This document shows positions 30,689 to 32,174 of a stretch of DNA of 32,174 nt, piece after piece. Each line of letters begins with the position of its first letter. Position 1 is the stretch's first letter. The position numbers were made by a program, and so were the translations under genes. The notes under the pieces are model-generated. The model did no database searches and was not told the DNA's origin. It saw only the letters and a program-made list of their open reading frames with translations. This DNA is from Bacteroidota bacterium (GTDB taxonomy: Bacteria > Bacteroidota > Bacteroidia > Chitinophagales > Chitinophagaceae). The stretch spans positions 1-32,174 of the forward strand of contig JABDBG010000026.1 of NCBI GenBank assembly GCA_013288745.1, in the 5' to 3' direction.

Positions 30689-32174
30689 TTGACAAAGGAA
30701 TTAATCATAAATGTAATGCCCCAGGGTGTAGAAATTGCACTGATGGAAGGCAAACGATTGGTGGAGTTGCATAATGAAAAGAATGATGCTAACTTCAGTG
30801 TGGGAGACCTATACCTTGGAAAGGTTAAAAAATTGATCCCCGGCCTTAATGCGGCCTTTGTAGATGTAGGATTTGAAAAAGATGCTTTTTTGCATTATAC
30901 AGATCTTAGTCCTTACATCAAATCCATCTTAAAATTTACCACACAAGCTGTTAACGATAAAAGTGACGGAAGCTTTGATTTTAGCAAATTTAAAGTTGAA
31001 CCTGAAATTGTTAAGACAGGTAAGATTGCAGAAGTATTAAGTGGTAAGCCCCATATTTTAGTACAGATATTAAAAGAACCAATCGCTGCTAAAGGTCCGA
31101 GATTAAGTTGCGAATTGTCTCTTCCGGGAAGATTTGTTGTACTAACTCCATTTAATGATATCATCGCGGTATCGCGTAAGATCCATAGTTCAGAAGAAAG
31201 AAAAAGATTGCACAAAATCATTGAAGCGATTAAGCCTAAAAATTTTGGCGTGATTGTGCGGACTGCTGCAGAAGGAATGAACACGGCAGAATTACATGAA
31301 GACCTGTTGTCATTGATCAGTACCTGGAAGACAATGCAGAATAATTTGAAAGGTGCAATACCTCCGGCAAAAATATTAAGCGAACAAGGCAAAACAAATA
31401 GTATACTTCGCGATCTGTTAAATGAAGATTTTAACCGTATCGTGGTAAATGATAAAAACATTTTTGCCGATACAAAAAATTATATCCAACGCATAGCACC
31501 TGATAAGGTTGATATTGTTAGCTATTATAATAATGGTTCTCCGATATTCGACAGCTTTGGTATTACACGCCAGGTAAAAGCTGCATTCGGAAAAACAGTG
31601 AATCTTCCAAGTGGCGCGTACTTAATTATTGAACATACAGAAGCATTGCACGTTATCGATGTAAACAGCGGCTATAAAAGTGTAAGCAATAACCAGGAAC
31701 AAAATGCACTGGAAACAAATTTAGAAGCAGCAGAAGAAATTGCGCGGCAATTACGTTTACGTGATCTGGGCGGTATTATCGTTGTTGATTTCATTGATAT
31801 GAAATTGGCCGATAATAAAAAAAGGCTGGCTGATGAAATGGAAAAATACATGCATACAGATCGCGCAAAACATTCTGTATTGCCGATCAGCAAATTTGGT
31901 TTGATGCAGATCACGCGTCAGCGCATGAAGCCGGAGATGACGATCAATACTTTAGAAGTTTGCCCTACTTGCAATGGAACAGGGAAGATTTCTTCAACAA
32001 TGATATTGGAAGATGAGATAGAAAAGAACCTAAGCTATCTTATCATGCAAAAACATACCGGCTTAACAATTGAGGTACATCCTATCCTTCATGCTTTTTT
32101 AACGAAAGGATTTATCTCAAAAAGAAAAAGATGGAGCTGGAAGTACAAACAAAAAATTAAAGTAAAAGCTAACT
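30689..32174 (+). CDS. rng: Ribonuclease G/E family endoribonuclease; C-terminus beyond right edge
   Basis: I read this open frame from a TTG at 30689; it stays open to the window edge (495 codons). It opens with TKELIINVMPQGVEIALMEG and an S1-type RNA-binding domain (VGDLYLGKVKKLIPGLNAAFVDVG, in parts). The catalytic metal-binding Asp residues are in VIDVNSGY and VVDFIDM. The Zn-link CPTC lies in EVCPTCNGTGK. The family matures rRNA and degrades mRNA. The TTG matches the start I expect for the family in these bacteria; no ATG lies in frame before residue 10. The missing part is probably only a few tens of residues. Confidence 0.95.
   Translation, partial: MTKELIINVMPQGVEIALMEGKRLVELHNEKNDANFSVGDLYLGKVKKLIPGLNAAFVDVGFEKDAFLHYTDLSPYIKSILKFTTQAVNDKSDGSFDFSKFKVEPEIVKTGKIAEVLSGKPHILVQILKEPIAAKGPRLSCELSLPGRFVVLTPFNDIIAVSRKIHSSEERKRLHKIIEAIKPKNFGVIVRTAAEGMNTAELHEDLLSLISTWKTMQNNLKGAIPPAKILSEQGKTNSILRDLLNEDFNRIVVNDKNIFADTKNYIQRIAPDKVDIVSYYNNGSPIFDSFGITRQVKAAFGKTVNLPSGAYLIIEHTEALHVIDVNSGYKSVSNNQEQNALETNLEAAEEIARQLRLRDLGGIIVVDFIDMKLADNKKRLADEMEKYMHTDRAKHSVLPISKFGLMQITRQRMKPEMTINTLEVCPTCNGTGKISSTMILEDEIEKNLSYLIMQKHTGLTIEVHPILHAFLTKGFISKRKRWSWKYKQKIKVKAN

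Noticed and set aside
30913-31461. 182-codon ORF on the minus strand inside RNase G
   Set aside because: It is the antisense of a well-conserved RNase G reading frame and has no recognisable protein features.
1-32174. CRISPR arrays, tRNA or rRNA genes, insertion sequences, prophage or defence systems
   Set aside because: I scanned the intergenic regions and found no regular spacer repeats, no cloverleaf-like sequences, and no transposase, integrase or defence-type proteins.

Overview
The window looks like a chromosomal segment of a member of the Bacteroidota, most likely the family Chitinophagaceae. The evidence is the low GC content, the lack of Shine-Dalgarno sequences, recurrent Bacteroidota -7 boxes (TAnnTTTG, several with TTG or TTTG about 19-20 nt upstream), a gliding-type GldE, and lamin-tail/gliding C-terminal secreted-protein architecture. 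The mutY-ssb-gldE block diverging from HU and RNase G is, from memory, a conserved Bacteroidota arrangement. No rRNA, tRNA, CRISPR array, insertion sequence or prophage is visible; this is mostly housekeeping DNA.

Layout. 1-4.9 kb (minus strand): N-terminal part of DNA polymerase I (cut by the left edge), an orphan ParA-type ATPase, UvrB and an uncharacterised membrane protein. 5-7.2 kb (plus): TypA/BipA with a clear promoter and terminator, then a tiny membrane protein. 7.2-8.1 kb (minus): MeaB GTPase. 8.2-12.9 kb (plus): frameshifted Lon-substrate-binding-domain protein, type III pantothenate kinase, LptC, aldo/keto reductase, ArsC/YffB-like protein, OsmC-like protein and an SDR enzyme. 13-18.1 kb: LysS, a fatty-acid-hydroxylase-type enzyme and a large secreted lamin-tail protein. 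18.2-20.6 kb (plus): aspartate-semialdehyde dehydrogenase behind a striking leader, then a glycosyltransferase. 20.7-26 kb (minus): 2-oxoacid:ferredoxin oxidoreductase beta subunit, adenylate kinase, a three-gene two-component module (7-TM protein, histidine kinase, NarL-type regulator), a doubly frameshifted unknown gene and superoxide dismutase. 26.1-29.1 kb (minus): frameshifted gldE, ssb, mutY. 29.2 kb to the end (plus): HU-like protein, TPR protein, a 29-aa COX24/bS22-like basic protein, and RNase G (cut by the right edge).

The most interesting signal is upstream of asd. A Bacteroidota promoter is followed by a 20-codon leader ORF rich in Lys, Ile, Met and Thr codons, three mutually exclusive RNA pairings, and an intrinsic terminator 25 nt before the asd start. 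This is the layout of a ribosome-mediated transcription attenuator for the aspartate-family amino-acid pathway.

The second notable pattern is that four single-base gains, each in an A or T run of 6-8, break three otherwise intact genes: the LON-domain gene (once), an unknown gene (twice) and gldE (once). The shared direction and context suggest base-calling errors first, and contingency or transcriptional-slippage sites second. Two degenerate inverted-repeat elements (6905-6983 and 12933-13068) and several promoter-proximal palindromes are further unexplained structures.
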